DNA of 64,000 nucleotides. Source: Betaproteobacteria bacterium (GTDB lineage Bacteria; Pseudomonadota; Gammaproteobacteria; Burkholderiales; Usitatibacteraceae). How positions within the stretch are numbered: the first letter of the stretch is position 1; every line of letters starts with the position of its first letter. The notes beneath the pieces are model-generated. The model searched no databases. It was not told the origin of the DNA and saw only the letters and a program-made list of their open reading frames with translations. Made by a program: the position numbers and the translations under genes. The DNA lies in NCBI GenBank assembly GCA_016720925.1, contig JADKJR010000004.1, positions 1 through 64,000 on the forward strand. Direction: 5' to 3'. This document shows positions 26,127 through 35,143 of the stretch, piece by piece.

Positions 26127-26915
26127 ATGTTCATCGACTCCCATTGCCACCTGGATTTTCCTGAACTCGCCGCGGATCGCGACGCCGTCCTGCGCCTGAT
26201 GAAGGAAAATCGCGTCACGCATGCGCTGACCATCTCAACCACGCTGAAAACCTTTCCGGCGGTGCGTGCTGTCGCTGAAGCCCATGAGAACATGTGGTGC
26301 TCTGCCGGCGTGCATCCAGATGAGCAAGTGGACGATCACGAAGCCACGCTGCAAGAGTTGCTGCAAATGGCCGATCACCCGAAGGTCGTTGCCATCGGCG
26401 AGACCGGGCTTGATTACTACCGCTTGCCTGAGCCGCTGGAATGGCAGCGCGAGCGCTTTCGTATTCATATCCGTGCGGCAAAGCAATCCGGCAAGCCCCT
26501 CATAATCCACACGCGAAATGCATCGACCGATACCCTGAAGCTGATGAAGGAAGAGGGCGCCGCCGAGGTCGGAGGTGTGATGCATTGCTTTACAGAATCC
26601 CAGGAAATTGCCGATACGGCGATGGCGATGAATTTCCATATTTCATTTTCCGGCATCGTCACCTTCAAGAGTGCCAAGGATTTGAAAGAGGTTGCGAAGC
26701 ATGTACCTCTGAACCGGATGCTGATCGAGACCGATTCGCCGTACTTGGCGCCGACGCCGTTTCGCGGCAAGATGAATCAGCCGGGGTATATAAGGTTTGT
26801 GGCGGAACATATTGCGGAGTTGCGGGGTATTTCGGTGGAGGAAGTGGGGGAGGCGACGACGGCGAATTTCTTTCGACTGTTTTCGCATGCGAAACCAGCA
26901 AATTCCTTTCCTTGA
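26127..26915 (+). CDS. TatD-family metal-dependent hydrolase
   Basis: The 262-residue protein is a TIM-barrel metal hydrolase of the TatD/YcfH group, a 3'-5' DNA/RNA exonuclease or deacylase-like enzyme of the cytoplasm. Metal ligands are visible in MFIDSHCHLDFP (HxH, residues 6-8), IGETGLDYY (Glu), the histidine in IIHTRNA, and MLIETDSPYLAP (Asp). ATG 26127 matches the family N-terminus; a longer frame from 26070 adds an unlikely extension. It closes the holB-pilZ-tatD block (here with the LOG pair on the other strand), the position seen for ycfH. The repeat at 26936 lies 20 bases after the stop. Confidence 0.93.
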   Translation: MFIDSHCHLDFPELAADRDAVLRLMKENRVTHALTISTTLKTFPAVRAVAEAHENMWCSAGVHPDEQVDDHEATLQELLQMADHPKVVAIGETGLDYYRLPEPLEWQRERFRIHIRAAKQSGKPLIIHTRNASTDTLKLMKEEGAAEVGGVMHCFTESQEIADTAMAMNFHISFSGIVTFKSAKDLKEVAKHVPLNRMLIETDSPYLAPTPFRGKMNQPGYIRFVAEHIAELRGISVEEVGEATTANFFRLFSHAKPANSFP

Positions 26916-26935
26916 CTTGCTTAACTGAATTCTAC

Positions 26936-27001
26936 AAACACCAGCACTGGCGCGCTTTCCAGGCCAAAAAAGCCTCGAACGCCGCGCCAGTGCTGGAGTT
27001 T
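26936..27001 (+). repeat. 66-bp palindromic repeat, best-preserved copy
   Basis: Perfect 14-bp inverted arms (CCAGCACTGGCGCG at 26941-26954 and CGCGCCAGTGCTGG at 26983-26996) enclose a core with a second small hairpin (AGGC...GCCT). AAAC and GTTT flank the arms. A T-rich stretch follows on the plus strand, so it may also work as a terminator for tatD. It matches the copy at 36236-36301 at about 52 of 66 positions. Confidence 0.85.
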
Positions 27002-27066
27002 TTCTATCAAATGCCGTAACTCCTCCCTGCTGTAATATTCCGCATCAACGTGGAGGAGCAATAACA

Positions 27067-28347
27067 ATGACGGAGACATTCCGCAGTCTGATCGGTGTAG
27101 GCATTCTGGTGCTGATCGGATTCCTGCTTTCATACAATCGCAAGGCCATCAGCTGGCGCACGGTGCTGGCCGCGCTCGCCGTGCAAATGGCCATCGGTGC
27201 GTTCGTGCTGTTTGTGCCGATCGGCAAGGACATTCTCGGCGGCATTGCTGGCGGCGTGACCCACGTCCTCGAGTTCGGCTTCAAGGGAACGGAATTCCTG
27301 TTTGGCGGGCTCGTGTCCGGCAAGATGTTTGAAGTATTTGGCGGCGGCGGATTCATCTTCGCGTTGCGCGTGCTACCCACCATTATTTTTGTCACGGCGC
27401 TGATCGCCGTACTGTATTACTTGGGCATCATGCGCTGGATCATCACCATTCTTGGCATGATTTTCCAAAAATTGTTGGGCGTATCCAAGATCGAATCTTT
27501 TTGCGCGGTGACCACAATTTTCCTTGGGCAGAACGAGATGGGTGCGGCAGCGAAGCCGTTCATCAGCCAGCTCAAGCGGCAGGAGTTATTTGCAATCATG
27601 ACCAGCGGCATGGCGAGTGTGGCCGGCGCGGCATTGGCGGGCTACGCCGGGCTCGGCGTCAAAGTGGAATATCTGGTGGCCGCCTCGTTCATGGCCATTC
27701 CCGGTGGGCTGCTCTTTGCCAAACTCATCTATCCCAGCACCGAGACCTCCGACATTCGATTCGACCGTTTTGAGTTTGAAGAAAAGCGTCCGGCCAACGT
27801 GATTGAAGCCGCGGCCGGTGGCGCGGCGCTGGGCCTCAAGATCGCGGTCAACGTCGGCGCGATGTTGCTCGCGTTCATCGGCCTCATTGCCCTGCTGAAT
27901 GGTGCAGTGGGTGGTGTTGCCGGCTGGATGGGTTTCAGCGGGGTGAATCTGGAAACCTTGCTCGGCAAGGCGTTTTCACCGCTGGCTTACATGCTCGGTG
28001 TTTCCGCTGATCACGCGGCCTTTGCGGGCAATCTCATCGGCCAGAAGCTTATCCTGAACGAGTTCGTTGCGTATGTCGGCCTCGCGCCCTATCTGCAACC
28101 GGAGGCCAAGGTGATTGCTGCCGGGCTCACAGTCATCGATCCGCGCACGCTGGCCATTGTCTCCTTCGCGCTGTGCGGGTTTGCCAACTTCACGTCGATT
28201 GCCATCCTGGCCGGTGCGTTCGGTAGCATCGCGCCACATCTGCGTGGCGATGTGGCGCGACTGGGGCTGCGTGTGGTCGCGGCCGCAACATTGTCAAACC
28301 TGATGAGTGCGACGATTGCCGGTATCTTCCTCAGTTTGAAATACTGA
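27067..28347 (+). CDS. nupC: Concentrative nucleoside transporter NupC
   Basis: The 426-residue protein has eight or more membrane segments and belongs to the CNT (NupC) family that imports nucleosides with H+ or Na+. Family features are the VFGFGGG-like GGGGFIFALRVLPTIIF, FLGQNEMGAAAKPFI (nucleoside-binding GQxE segment, about residues 150-165), TSGMASVAGAALAGYA and the C-terminal GFANFTSIAI. It is directly followed by deoA after five bases, which strongly supports nucleoside import for catabolism. A good GGAGG site lies upstream of the ATG. Confidence 0.95.
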   Translation: MTETFRSLIGVGILVLIGFLLSYNRKAISWRTVLAALAVQMAIGAFVLFVPIGKDILGGIAGGVTHVLEFGFKGTEFLFGGLVSGKMFEVFGGGGFIFALRVLPTIIFVTALIAVLYYLGIMRWIITILGMIFQKLLGVSKIESFCAVTTIFLGQNEMGAAAKPFISQLKRQELFAIMTSGMASVAGAALAGYAGLGVKVEYLVAASFMAIPGGLLFAKLIYPSTETSDIRFDRFEFEEKRPANVIEAAAGGAALGLKIAVNVGAMLLAFIGLIALLNGAVGGVAGWMGFSGVNLETLLGKAFSPLAYMLGVSADHAAFAGNLIGQKLILNEFVAYVGLAPYLQPEAKVIAAGLTVIDPRTLAIVSFALCGFANFTSIAILAGAFGSIAPHLRGDVARLGLRVVAAATLSNLMSATIAGIFLSLKY

Positions 28348-28352
28348 AGAAC

Positions 28353-29675
28353 ATGCTACTGCCCCAGGAATTCATCCGCAGAAAGCGCGACGGCCATGCA
28401 TTGACCGTGGAAGATATTCGCGACTTCATTCGCGGCGTCACCGACGAGTCAGTCACGGAAGGCCAGATTGCGGCTTTCACGATGGCGACGTACTTCAATG
28501 GCATGACGCGCAATGAGGCGGTGGCTTTGACCCTCGCCATGCGCGATTCCGGCCGGGTGCTCGAATGGAAATCGTTGAATCTCTCCGGCCCGGTGATCGA
28601 CAAGCATTCCACGGGTGGCGTCGGCGATGTGGTATCGCTGATGATGGGACCGATGCTGGCGGCATGCGGCGGATTCGTACCGATGATCTCGGGACGCGGC
28701 CTGGGACACACCGGCGGCACGCTCGACAAGTTCGATGCCATTCCTGGTTACCAGACCAGTGTTCCCATCGAAAAATTTCAGCAGGTGGTCAAGGATGTCG
28801 GTGTGGCGATCATCGGCCAAACATCCGATCTGGCGCCCGCCGACAAGCGAATATACGCGACCCGGGACGTGACGGCGACGGTGGAATCGATCCCGCTCAT
28901 TACCGCCTCGATCCTTTCCAAAAAACTATCCGCCGGACTTGACGCGCTGGTGATGGATGTCAAGGTCGGCTCCGGCGCATTCATGCCGACATTTGAACAA
29001 TCGGTCGCACTAGCGGAAAGCATTGTTGCCGTCGGCAACGGTGCCGGTGTGACGACCTCTGCATTGTTGACCGACATGAGCCAACCCTTGGCGCCCTGCG
29101 CGGGCAACGCAATCGAGGTGCGCTGCGCGATCGACTATCTCACAGGAAAATCGCGGCCGACGCGCCTGCATGAGATTACGTTGGCGCTCTCTGTTGAGCT
29201 GCTGGTGCATTGCGGCTTGTTCGCCGGCGATGCGCTCGCCAGACAGGCGCTGATGCGCGTACTGGAGAACGGTCGTGCGACCGAAGTGTTTGAACGCATG
29301 GTCGCCGCGCTTGGTGGTCCGGCGGACTTGGTGACGAACCCGAACAAGCATCTTGCGCAGGCGCCGGTAACTGTACCGGTACCGGCGCTGCGCGATGGCA
29401 TCGTTGCCGACATGGATGCGCGCGCGCTCGGCATGGCCGTCGTCGGTCTTGGTGGCGGACGGCGGCGTGCGGAAGATGCCATCGATTTCGCTGTCGGACT
29501 CACCGATTTTGTATCACTGGGCGAGACGGTCAAGGCAGGCGCGCCGCTGGCGTTCATCCATGCGAGCACGACAGCTGCCGCGGAAGCTGCGGTCGTCGCC
29601 TTGCAGCAGGCAATCACGATTGGTGACACGGCAGTGATGCCAAACCCGACGGTATACCAGGCGGTGCGCGCGTAA
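28353..29675 (+). CDS. deoA: Thymidine phosphorylase
   Basis: DeoA (440 residues) cleaves thymidine with phosphate to thymine and 2-deoxyribose-1-phosphate. The signature SGRGLGHTGGTLDKFDAIPG lies at about residues 113-132, and the substrate-binding KHSTGGVGD at about 83-91. Length is normal and the N-terminal helical domain (PQEFIRRKRDG) is complete. It starts five bases after nupC, so uptake and cleavage are cotranscribed. The next step, deoxyribose-phosphate aldolase, lies 20 kb away and is frameshifted here. Confidence 0.96.
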   Translation: MLLPQEFIRRKRDGHALTVEDIRDFIRGVTDESVTEGQIAAFTMATYFNGMTRNEAVALTLAMRDSGRVLEWKSLNLSGPVIDKHSTGGVGDVVSLMMGPMLAACGGFVPMISGRGLGHTGGTLDKFDAIPGYQTSVPIEKFQQVVKDVGVAIIGQTSDLAPADKRIYATRDVTATVESIPLITASILSKKLSAGLDALVMDVKVGSGAFMPTFEQSVALAESIVAVGNGAGVTTSALLTDMSQPLAPCAGNAIEVRCAIDYLTGKSRPTRLHEITLALSVELLVHCGLFAGDALARQALMRVLENGRATEVFERMVAALGGPADLVTNPNKHLAQAPVTVPVPALRDGIVADMDARALGMAVVGLGGGRRRAEDAIDFAVGLTDFVSLGETVKAGAPLAFIHASTTAAAEAAVVALQQAITIGDTAVMPNPTVYQAVRA

Positions 29676-29716
29676 AATAATTTCCGCAACACTTCATGAC
29701 AGAGGAGGAAGGCGAC

Positions 29717-30880
29717 ATGGCTACTTCATCCAGACCCGGCAGACCGGGACGCACTTTTTTGCTGGTCGGTACGCGCAAAGGCCTGTTCATTCTTGAAGGG
29801 GATGGCAAGCGCGAAAAGTGGCGCGTTAATGGTAATACAGGTGATGCGCCGCATTTCCTTGGCCAGATCGTCAATCATGCGGTGATGAACCCGCGCACCG
29901 GCACGATATTGGCGGCGGCAAGAGCAGGGCACCTGGGGCCAACTGTGTTTCGCTCGACCGATTCCGGCAAGACGTGGAAGGAAGCGGCATCCCCGCCGGC
30001 GTTTCCGAAGCGCGAACAGCCCGATTACGGCTGGTCCGTGGCGCATGTGTTCTGGCTCACGCCGGGACATTCATCGGAACCCCAAGTCTGGTATGCCGGT
30101 ACCTCGCCGCACGGACTGTTCCGTTCTGGAGACGATGGGGTGACGTGGCAAAGCGTCGATGGATTTAACTTGCATCCAGACCGACCAAAATGGCTGGGTG
30201 GCTCGCAGGAAGCGCCGCCGGATGGGGCAATATTGCACTCCATCAATGTCGATCCGTTCGATGCGAAACACCTGATGATCGGCATGTCCGCGGGTGGTGT
30301 GTTCGAAAGCTTCGATCGGGGTGAAACGTGGAGGCCGTTAAACCGCGGCTGCGTGGCGGACTTTCTGCCGGACCCGAACGCCGAGTGGGGCCACGACCCG
30401 CATTGCATGCGCATGCACCCTTCCGTAAAAAATGTGGTGTACCAGCAAAACCATTGTGGCATTTACAAGCTGGATCGCGCCGCCAATCGGTGGCAGCGCA
30501 TTGGCGAACATATGCCCAAAGAGGTCGGCGATATTGGATTTCCGATGACCCTGCACCCGCGTGATGCGAAGACATTGTGGGTATTTCCCATGGACGGCAC
30601 AACTGTCTGGCCGCGCATGTCGGTGGCCGGCAAACCGGCGGTTTATTGTTCTCGAGATGCAGGCGCCACCTGGAAACGTCAAACCAGGGGACTACCCGCC
30701 GCACACGCGTGGTTCACCGTCAAACGTCAGGCCATGAGTGCCGACCAGCAACAGAAAGTTGGGTTGTATTTCGGCACCACATGCGGCGAGGTCTGGGCGA
30801 GTTTTGACGAGGGCAGCCAATGGCACTGCCTGATGCTGCACCTGCCGCATATCTACTCGGTAGAGGCATATACCCTGTGA
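29717..30880 (+). CDS. BNR/sialidase-like beta-propeller protein
   Basis: The 387-residue protein consists of beta-propeller repeats with several Asp-box-like motifs (STDSGKTWK, SGDDGVTW, SFDRGETW, SRDAGATWK, SFDEGSQWH), as in BNR-repeat glycosidases and the photosystem assembly factor-like propellers. There is no signal peptide, so it is likely cytoplasmic and probably not a secreted sialidase; the catalytic residues of sialidases cannot be confirmed. GAGGAGG six to twelve bases upstream supports ATG 29717 instead of 29696. Its stop overlaps the GTG start of the MoaD-like gene, a tight coupling that suggests the two products work together. It follows deoA by 41 bases; a link to nucleoside use is not evident. 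Confidence 0.85.
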   Translation: MATSSRPGRPGRTFLLVGTRKGLFILEGDGKREKWRVNGNTGDAPHFLGQIVNHAVMNPRTGTILAAARAGHLGPTVFRSTDSGKTWKEAASPPAFPKREQPDYGWSVAHVFWLTPGHSSEPQVWYAGTSPHGLFRSGDDGVTWQSVDGFNLHPDRPKWLGGSQEAPPDGAILHSINVDPFDAKHLMIGMSAGGVFESFDRGETWRPLNRGCVADFLPDPNAEWGHDPHCMRMHPSVKNVVYQQNHCGIYKLDRAANRWQRIGEHMPKEVGDIGFPMTLHPRDAKTLWVFPMDGTTVWPRMSVAGKPAVYCSRDAGATWKRQTRGLPAAHAWFTVKRQAMSADQQQKVGLYFGTTCGEVWASFDEGSQWHCLMLHLPHIYSVEAYTL

Positions 30881-31137
30881 AAGTGACTTTACCCACGCCC
30901 TTGATCGAGTACACAGGCGGGGTGCGCGAGGTGACAGGCGTCGGGCAGACTCTGGACGCATTGCTGCATGATCTCGACCGGCAACATCCCGGCATCCGCT
31001 TTCGCATGATCGACGAACAGGAAAGCGTTCGCGCGCATATCAAGCTGTTCGTCAATGCCGAGTTGGAGCGATCACTGGCAGCGCGCCTGAAACCGCGCGA
31101 TGAGGTCCTCATTGTCGCCGCACTTTCGGGAGGATAA
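30877..31137 (+). CDS. MoaD/ThiS-like ubiquitin-fold protein
   Basis: The 86-residue protein has the beta-grasp pattern of the MoaD/ThiS sulfur-carrier family and ends in a free diglycine (AALSGG), the residue used for activation by E1-like enzymes. The GTG at 30877 overlaps the TGA of the propeller gene (GTGA); a longer frame to 30820 would lie inside it. No moaE, moeB or thiF-like gene is close, so its partner enzyme must be elsewhere. Pairs of a BNR-propeller and a MoaD-like protein occur in other bacteria, as far as I recall, always without an assigned function. Confidence 0.8.
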   Translation: MKVTLPTPLIEYTGGVREVTGVGQTLDALLHDLDRQHPGIRFRMIDEQESVRAHIKLFVNAELERSLAARLKPRDEVLIVAALSGG

Positions 31138-31322
31138 TTTCGTGACTAATGGAATGTTGGAGTAAAGTTACAGTAATAAACAACAAGTAAATTGGCGATT
31201 GACGCTATTTCCCGATCATTTGGCCTATCTCAATAGCGGCCTCCATTACTGCATCTTTGCTCCGCCTTTGCACCGTCTTTCCCATCCCCTGAACAATCCA
31301 CCAAGAACTTGAGGAGATCCGC

Positions 31323-32642
31323 ATGTTAAGAACTGCTTCGTTGCGTCTGATTGCCAGTGTCACACTTGCCGTAGTGGCGACCGCTGCCCATGCCCAGGCC
31401 GAAATCCAGATGTGGCATTCGATGACTGGTGCGCTGGGCGACAAGGTGGGCGAGTTGGCGACGAAGTTCAATGCCTCCCAGAAAGATTACAAGGTGGTGC
31501 CGGTGTTCAAGGGCAGCTATCCGGAATCCATGACCGCCGCAATCGCCGCTTTCCGTGCCGGCAATGCACCACACATACTGCAGGTGTTCGAAGTCGGAAC
31601 CGCGACAATGATGGCAGCCAAGGGCGCAGTCAAACCGGTGTACCAATTGATGAAGGACGCCGACGAACCATTTGATTCCAAGGCTTATCTGCCGGCCGTT
31701 GCGGGCTATTACACCGACAGCAAGGGCAATATGTTGTCTTTCCCGTTCAACAGTTCCTCGGTCGCTTTCTACATCAACAAGGACGCCTTCAAGAAAGCCG
31801 GGATCGATGCCTCGAAAGTCCCGAAAACGTGGAAGGAGTTTGTCGCCACGGCGGAAAAACTCAAGGCTTCAGGACACGCCTGCCCATACACCACCAGCTG
31901 GCCGTCATGGCTGCATATCGAAAATTTCAGCGCCTGGCATAACGTGCCGATCGGCACGCTGGAAAACGGCATTGGCGGACTGGACACACAGTTCCAGATC
32001 AATTCGCCTCTGCACGTGAGGCACATCACCATGCTGGGTGATATGTCGAAAAAAGGCACGTTCACCTACGCCGGCCGCACCACACAGGGTGACTCGAAAT
32101 TCTACAGCGGCGAATGTGCCATGTTCACCGGCAGCACCAGCGCAATTGCCAATATCAAGCGCAACGCCAAGTTCGACTGGTCCATCAACCTGATCCCGTA
32201 TCACGACGACGTCAAGGGCGCGCCGCAAAATACCATCATCGGCGGCGCTTCGCTTTGGGTGATGGGTGGCAAGACCAACAACGCATACAAAGGCGTCGCC
32301 AAGTACTTTGCCTTCCTCTCCCGGCCGGAAGTGCAGATGGATTGGCACACCAGCACCGGCTATGTGCCGATCACGCTGGCCGCCGCCGAAATGACGAAGA
32401 AATCCGGGTTCTACGAAAAGAATCCCGGCATGGACTTGGCCACCAGGTCGCTGAACAACAAGGCCGCCACCGCCAACTCCAAGGGCCTGCGATTTGGCAA
32501 CTTCGTGCAAGGCCGCGAAGTGATTGAAGAGGAATTGGAAGGCGTGTTCGCCGGCAAGAAAGACGCCAAAACCGCGCTCGACGAGGCGGTGAAACGCGGC
32601 AATGAAATACTGCGCAAGTTTCAGGCGGCCAACAAGCAATAA
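31323..32642 (+). CDS. ugpB: sn-glycerol-3-phosphate ABC transporter, substrate-binding protein
   Basis: The 439-residue periplasmic binding protein begins with a signal peptide (cleavage after AHA at about residue 24). It is UgpB-like: IQMWHSMTGALGDKV, YKVVPVFKGSYPESMTAAIAAFR and HILQVFEVGTATMM are the conserved N-lobe elements, and SLWVMGGKT is in the second lobe. It binds glycerol-3-phosphate and glycerophosphodiesters. A strong GAGGAGATCCGC site precedes the ATG. It heads ugpB-ugpA-ugpE and, after an interruption, ugpC. The 185-base gap before it must contain the promoter; no Pho box was confirmed. Confidence 0.95.
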   Translation: MLRTASLRLIASVTLAVVATAAHAQAEIQMWHSMTGALGDKVGELATKFNASQKDYKVVPVFKGSYPESMTAAIAAFRAGNAPHILQVFEVGTATMMAAKGAVKPVYQLMKDADEPFDSKAYLPAVAGYYTDSKGNMLSFPFNSSSVAFYINKDAFKKAGIDASKVPKTWKEFVATAEKLKASGHACPYTTSWPSWLHIENFSAWHNVPIGTLENGIGGLDTQFQINSPLHVRHITMLGDMSKKGTFTYAGRTTQGDSKFYSGECAMFTGSTSAIANIKRNAKFDWSINLIPYHDDVKGAPQNTIIGGASLWVMGGKTNNAYKGVAKYFAFLSRPEVQMDWHTSTGYVPITLAAAEMTKKSGFYEKNPGMDLATRSLNNKAATANSKGLRFGNFVQGREVIEEELEGVFAGKKDAKTALDEAVKRGNEILRKFQAANKQ

Positions 32643-32730
32643 TTCGTCACGATGACCGGTAACGGGTGAAAAGCATGCACCTGTTACCCGTTTCGCTAAT
32701 CCTGCCACGCCTCACCCGTCACTGAGTCAG

Positions 32731-33612
32731 ATGGAAAAACGCGTCGTCTTCCGCTCCGCATGGTTGCCCTATGTGCTGGTCGCCCCGCAGATCGCCGTCA
32801 CGGTCATATTCTTTTTCTGGCCGGCATTTCAAGCCGTCTATCAGTCGATGCAGTTGCAGGATGCGTTCGGACTCCAAACTGAATTTGTCTGGTTCGAGAA
32901 TTTCAAGGCGCTTTTCAGTGATGAGCGGTACCTCGCCTCATTCAAGGTCACGGCGGTGTTCAGCCTGCTGGTAGCTTCGCTCGGGTTGTCGATTTCGCTG
33001 ATGTTGGCGGTGGCAGCAGATAGAATCGTGCGTGGCTCGTTCATTTTCAGGACGCTGCTGATCTGGCCCTATGCGGTGGCGCCCGCCATTGCCGGTGTGC
33101 TGTGGGCCTTCCTGTTTGCGCCTTCGATCGGCATCATTGCCTATGTCCTGAAACAGAACGGCGTTCCCTGGAATTACGTGCTCGATAGCGACCACGCCAT
33201 GATCCTGGTGGTGATCGCGTCTGTCTGGAAGCAGATCAGCTACAACTTCCTGTTTTTTCTCGCGGGCCTGCAGTCGATTCCCAAATCGCTGATGGAAGCC
33301 GCGGCCATTGATGGCGCCTCGCCGTTCCGCCGATTCTGGACGATCGTATTTCCGCTCTTGTCGCCCACCACTTTTTTCCTGCTGGTGGTCAACATCGTCT
33401 ATGCGTTCTTCGATACGTTCGGTGTGATCGACGCGACGACCCAGGGCGGCCCATCCACGGCGACACAGATCCTCGTCTACAAGGTCTACAACGACGGCTT
33501 CAAGAGCGGTGATCTGGGTGGCTCCGCGGCACAGTCCGTCGTGTTGATGATCATCGTGATCACGTTGTCGGTGATCCAGTTTCGCTTCATCGAAAAGAAA
33601 GTGCAGTACTAG
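32731..33612 (+). CDS. ugpA: Glycerol-3-phosphate ABC transporter permease UgpA
   Basis: UgpA (293 residues) is one of two membrane subunits, with six membrane segments and the EAA loop EAAAIDGASPFRRFWTIVFP (about residues 190-209) that contacts the ATPase UgpC. The N-terminal ...RSAWLPYVLVAPQIAVTVIFFFWP and the QDAFGLQTEFVWFENF segment match UgpA. It follows ugpB after 88 bases and abuts ugpE directly. Confidence 0.95.
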   Translation: MEKRVVFRSAWLPYVLVAPQIAVTVIFFFWPAFQAVYQSMQLQDAFGLQTEFVWFENFKALFSDERYLASFKVTAVFSLLVASLGLSISLMLAVAADRIVRGSFIFRTLLIWPYAVAPAIAGVLWAFLFAPSIGIIAYVLKQNGVPWNYVLDSDHAMILVVIASVWKQISYNFLFFLAGLQSIPKSLMEAAAIDGASPFRRFWTIVFPLLSPTTFFLLVVNIVYAFFDTFGVIDATTQGGPSTATQILVYKVYNDGFKSGDLGGSAAQSVVLMIIVITLSVIQFRFIEKKVQY

Positions 33613-34461
33613 ATGGTCGAGAACCGTCCATGGATGAAGGTGTTTTACTACGCGGTGCTCACGCTCGGCGTGCTGATCGTCGTTTTTCCGCTCTACGTGA
33701 CCTTTGTCGCCTCGACGCTGACGCTGGAGCAGGTGCTGAAAGTACCGATGCCACTCGTGCCAGGCGACCAGTTCTGGGCCAATTATTCGCAGGTGCTGAC
33801 TGGCGGTTCCACCCGTGGATCGTCGGCGCCGGTCGGGCAGATGATGATCAATTCGCTCATCATGGCGCTGGTCATTGCCTTCGGCAAAATTGCCATCTCC
33901 ATCATCTCGGCCTTCGCCATCATCTTCTTCCGCTTCCCACTCAGGAATTTTTTCTTCTGGATGATTTTCGTCACGCTGATGTTGCCCGTGGAAGTGCGTA
34001 TCCTGCCGACCTATAAAGTCGTGTCGGACCTCGGCATCCTCGATTCCTACGTCGGGCTGACATTGCCTTTGATCGCCTCCGCGACCGCGACATTTCTTTT
34101 CCGCCAGTTTTTTCTCACCATTCCCGATGAGCTTGCCGAAGCGGCGCGCATGGATGGCGCCGGGCCGATGCGTTTCTTCTTCGACGTAGTGCTGCCACTG
34201 TCGAAGACATCCATCGCCGCGTTGTTCGTGATCCAGTTCATTTACGGCTGGAACCAGTATCTGTGGCCGCTGCTTATCACCACGCAGGAATCGATGTACA
34301 CGACGGTGATCGGCATCAAGCGCATGATCGCCGGCGGGGATGCGGCGACGGAATGGAATCTGGTGATGGCGACGGCGATATTGGCGATGATTCCGCCGGC
34401 GATGGTGGTGATTTTGATGCAGAGGTGGTTTGTTAAGGGGTTGGTGGAGACGGAAAAATAG
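33613..34461 (+). CDS. ugpE: Glycerol-3-phosphate ABC transporter permease UgpE
   Basis: UgpE (282 residues) is the second permease with six membrane segments; its EAA loop is AEAARMDGAGPMRFFFDVVL. Features such as VEVRILPTYKVVSDLGILDSY are typical of UgpE. It starts at the base after the ugpA stop, so the two are translated together. Its stop TAG overlaps the start of a small membrane ORF that separates it from ugpC, an unusual position. Confidence 0.95.
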   Translation: MVENRPWMKVFYYAVLTLGVLIVVFPLYVTFVASTLTLEQVLKVPMPLVPGDQFWANYSQVLTGGSTRGSSAPVGQMMINSLIMALVIAFGKIAISIISAFAIIFFRFPLRNFFFWMIFVTLMLPVEVRILPTYKVVSDLGILDSYVGLTLPLIASATATFLFRQFFLTIPDELAEAARMDGAGPMRFFFDVVLPLSKTSIAALFVIQFIYGWNQYLWPLLITTQESMYTTVIGIKRMIAGGDAATEWNLVMATAILAMIPPAMVVILMQRWFVKGLVETEK

Positions 34462-34463
34462 TG

Positions 34464-34772
34464 ATGGTTAATCCGCGACAAGTGGATATGGGGAAGGGGG
34501 TTTGGAATAAGCTTCTTTGCCTTTGTGATCGCCTAATCGGACGTCCCGGCATGGTGCCATTTCTGGCGGGTGGTGGCCTCTATTTAGGTGCCCTTGCGCG
34601 AATGGGGAAGTATTTTCTGAGTGGTGCGATATGCACATTGATCTTGGCGTGCGCGAGCTATTTTGTCGTGCGTATTGGCAGATCAAGCAGACGTCACGCA
34701 TTCAATGTTGCTTTGTTCGTGTTGTTCTTTGGAGGCTTCGGATTTGGAATCGGTTTCCTATCGCCCTATTGA
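34464..34772 (+). CDS. Small membrane protein of unknown function inside the ugp operon
   Basis: The 102-residue product has two or three hydrophobic segments (MVPFLAGGGLYLGALARMG, YFLSGAICTLILACASYFVV and ALFVLFFGGFGFGIGFL). No family is recognised. It overlaps the ugpE stop by the GTG/ATG at 34461/34464 and ends about seven bases before a dispersed repeat. Codon use looks plainer and AT-richer than in ugpE. It may be a recent insertion into the operon along with the repeat; its expression would be carried by the ugp promoter. It is not a known Ugp subunit. Confidence 0.5.
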   Translation: MVNPRQVDMGKGVWNKLLCLCDRLIGRPGMVPFLAGGGLYLGALARMGKYFLSGAICTLILACASYFVVRIGRSSRRHAFNVALFVLFFGGFGFGIGFLSPY

Positions 34773-34778
34773 TTTGCC

Positions 34779-35115
34779 GGGGGTTGCCCGGCGGCAACTC
34801 ACTTTCTTTGCTTCGCCAAAGAAAGTAACCAAAGAAAGGCGACCCCAGGTTCGTCGCCCTTCGGGTTCCCTGCGCTGCTCACAAACGCGGGCCGCTGCGG
34901 AACTCGGGCTCGAATGGGTATCTCGCAAGGGGTTTTGTTTGCGCTCACCCTCAGACAGTCCTCGCGGACTTCCCCCGCGTTTGCTCTGCTGCTCGGCGAC
35001 TCTCATGGGGACCCGATTAACCCATCACTGCTGTCGCCCTGGATTTAGTCCGGGGGTGAGGCGGGGAATTCGTGGCGCATGCGCCACGCCCGGCGAACGC
35101 CAAGCCGATGCAGCG
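34779..35115 (+). repeat. Long intergenic repeat with ACTTTCTTTG palindrome
   Basis: This about 335-base segment matches a type of repeat that is widespread in beta- and gammaproteobacterial genomes and often misannotated as short proteins (translated: SPKKVTKERRPQ, then RPSGSLRCS). The start contains a perfect 10-bp stem ACTTTCTTTG / CAAAGAAAGT (34801-34810, 34817-34826), and a second palindromic part (GGCGCATGCGCC) lies at its end. It separates ugpE from ugpC. Recognition is from memory, not from a database search. Confidence 0.7.
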
Positions 35116-35143
35116 GCTTGGCCTAATTTGACTTAGATTGTCC

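Noticed and set aside
34795..35130. Short protein-coding frames in the long repeat
   Set aside because: The translated peptides are the typical spurious proteins from this repeat type; they have no ribosome site or conserved codon pattern here.
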